Assembly (NCBI GenBank): GCA_012031455.1
Contig: JAAUTM010000149.1
Coordinates: 1 to 5,167 of the forward strand
Direction: 5' to 3'
Length of the DNA stretch: 5,167 nucleotides
Source of the DNA: Phycisphaerales bacterium
Lineage (GTDB): Bacteria; Planctomycetota; Phycisphaerae; Phycisphaerales; Phycisphaeraceae
The position numbers were made by a program, and so were the translations under genes. The notes beneath the pieces were generated by a model. That model saw nothing but the letters and a program-made list of their open reading frames with translations. It did no database searches and was not told where the DNA came from. The stretch's first letter is position 1. Every line of letters begins with the position of its first letter. Shown here piece by piece: positions 4,379-5,167 of the stretch.

Positions 4379-5167
4379 ATGAACAACACCACCAACGAAG
4401 TTTTTGATTTGGTCGTGATCGGGGGCGGGCCAGCGGGTTATGTCGGAGCGATTCGAGCAGGGCAACTGGGCAAGAAAGTGGCCTGCGTGGAGCGTGATCG
4501 GTTGGGCGGCGTGTGCAACAACTGGGGCTGCATTCCCACCAAGGCTTTGCTGGCGGAGGCGGAGTTTTATCACCGACTCAAACATGAAGCGGGCGAGTGG
4601 GGGATTTATGCCGACAACATCCGCCATGATTGGAACAAGGTGATCGGCCGTTCACGCAACGTGGCCGACATGGGTGCCAGAGGTGTGGGCAGCCTGTTCA
4701 AAAAAAATAAAGTCGCACATTATCAGGGTCATGCCCGGCTGGTCAGCGGCAAGGCCCCTTTCAAGATTGAAATTCACGATCATCCGGATCATGTGTCGCA
4801 AACGATCACCACGCAGCGGGTGCTGGTGTGTACCGGTGCTCAGCCCCGTGCTTTGCCGGGTGCAGCGTTTGATGGTCAGTGGATTCTTTCCTCCAGGGAA
4901 GCGATGACGCTGACGACCCAGCCGAAGAAACTCATCATCGTCGGTGCGGGGGCCATCGGCATGGAGTTCGCCTACTTCTACCAGGCCTTTGGCACACAGG
5001 TCACGGTCATTGAGATGCTGGATCGCCTGCTGCCCATCGAGGATGTTGAGGTTTCCGCAGTGGTGGAAAAGTCGTTCAAAAAGCAGGCATCACGGTACGC
5101 ACCGGGCACAAAACATTGCAGGTGGAAAAACCGGCGCTGGCGTGAAGGTGACGATTGCACCTGTGAA
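4379..5167 (+). CDS. lpdA: Dihydrolipoamide dehydrogenase (E3), 3' truncated, two frameshifts near the window end
   Basis: E3 is the FAD flavoprotein that reoxidises dihydrolipoamide of pyruvate or 2-oxoglutarate dehydrogenase complexes and reduces NAD. Residues 11-31 form the FAD-binding fold with GGGPAG (15-20). The redox disulfide is C46 and C51 in GGVCNNWGCIPTK. VCTGAQPRALPG is the ATG-like second FAD motif. The NAD-binding GAGAIG lies at 189-194 with Glu212 (VTVIE), as expected for NAD rather than NADP. About 263 residues of a usual 460-480 are present; the dimerisation domain with the catalytic His-Glu lies beyond the edge. Two missing bases (near 5087 and 5130) must be restored to read KQGITVRTGHKTLQVEKTGAGVKVTIAPV. 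No good ribosome binding site is seen; the ATG is set by the N-terminal alignment. A role in another disulfide oxidoreductase is unlikely, though mercuric or similar reductases share the fold. Confidence 0.92.
   Translation, partial: MNNTTNEVFDLVVIGGGPAGYVGAIRAGQLGKKVACVERDRLGGVCNNWGCIPTKALLAEAEFYHRLKHEAGEWGIYADNIRHDWNKVIGRSRNVADMGARGVGSLFKKNKVAHYQGHARLVSGKAPFKIEIHDHPDHVSQTITTQRVLVCTGAQPRALPGAAFDGQWILSSREAMTLTTQPKKLIIVGAGAIGMEFAYFYQAFGTQVTVIEMLDRLLPIEDVEVSAVVEKSFKKQASRYAPGTKHCRWKNRRWREGDDCTCE
5086..5088 (+). other. Single-base deletion (frameshift) in lpd, GG run
   Basis: The frame from 4379 reads VVEKSFKKQ up to 5086. Expected next is GITVRTGHKTLQVEK, which appears in the frame starting with ATC at 5089. 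One G is missing from what should be CAG GGC. Confidence 0.8.
5126..5131 (+). other. Single-base deletion (frameshift) in lpd, A-run
   Basis: After LQVEK the reading frame would hit TGA at 5143-5145. Adding one A to the A5 run (5126-5130) gives GAA AAA ACC GGC GCT GGC GTG AAG GTG, i.e. EKTGAGVKVTIAPV, a normal Lpd sequence to the window end. A homopolymer undercount is the likely cause. Confidence 0.8.

Overview
The window reads as a piece of bacterial chromosome carrying housekeeping genes. On the + strand, in order, lie the 3' end of ftsH (membrane AAA+ zinc protease), prfC (release factor 3), a phosphofructokinase gene and the first part of lpd (dihydrolipoamide dehydrogenase). Between prfC and the phosphofructokinase, on the - strand, sits a two-gene cassette of small proteins with DUF4160 and DUF2442 domains. 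The organism cannot be fixed from the sequence. Moderately high GC, the proline-rich FtsH tail, the group III-like phosphofructokinase with a long charged insert and the GGVCxNWGCIPTK form of Lpd would fit a planctomycete or a relative, but this is only an impression.

Layout: 1-442 ftsH 3' end; 443-616 a gap holding a 99-bp element with inverted ends and two strong hairpins; 617-2234 prfC from a TTG start; 2273-2924 the DUF4160/DUF2442 cassette on the - strand (promoter-side gene DUF4160, overlapping DUF2442); 2925-3012 a short divergent control region with an inverted repeat, a direct repeat and an A8 tract; 3013-4201 phosphofructokinase; 4202-4378 a gap with a 7-bp tandem repeat and two more hairpins of the same family as in the first gap; 4379-end lpd, cut by the window edge.

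The most striking property is that all four + strand genes are broken by single-base indels: five events in 5.2 kb (near 184, 1505-1508, 3907-3908, 5087 and 5130). Each leaves highly conserved protein sequence on both sides. Adding or removing one base restores a normal family member every time, so uncorrected read or assembly errors are far likelier than five independent gene-killing mutations. The gene models below are therefore given across the frameshifts.

Functionally the + strand genes are not one pathway: protein quality control, translation termination, glycolysis and 2-oxoacid dehydrogenase E3. I see no clear novel system. The best candidates for a second look are the repeated TCAGGCGT hairpin family in both + strand gaps, the DUF4160/DUF2442 cassette with its possible operator, and the unusual GGGGT nucleotide-site motif and charged insert of the phosphofructokinase.
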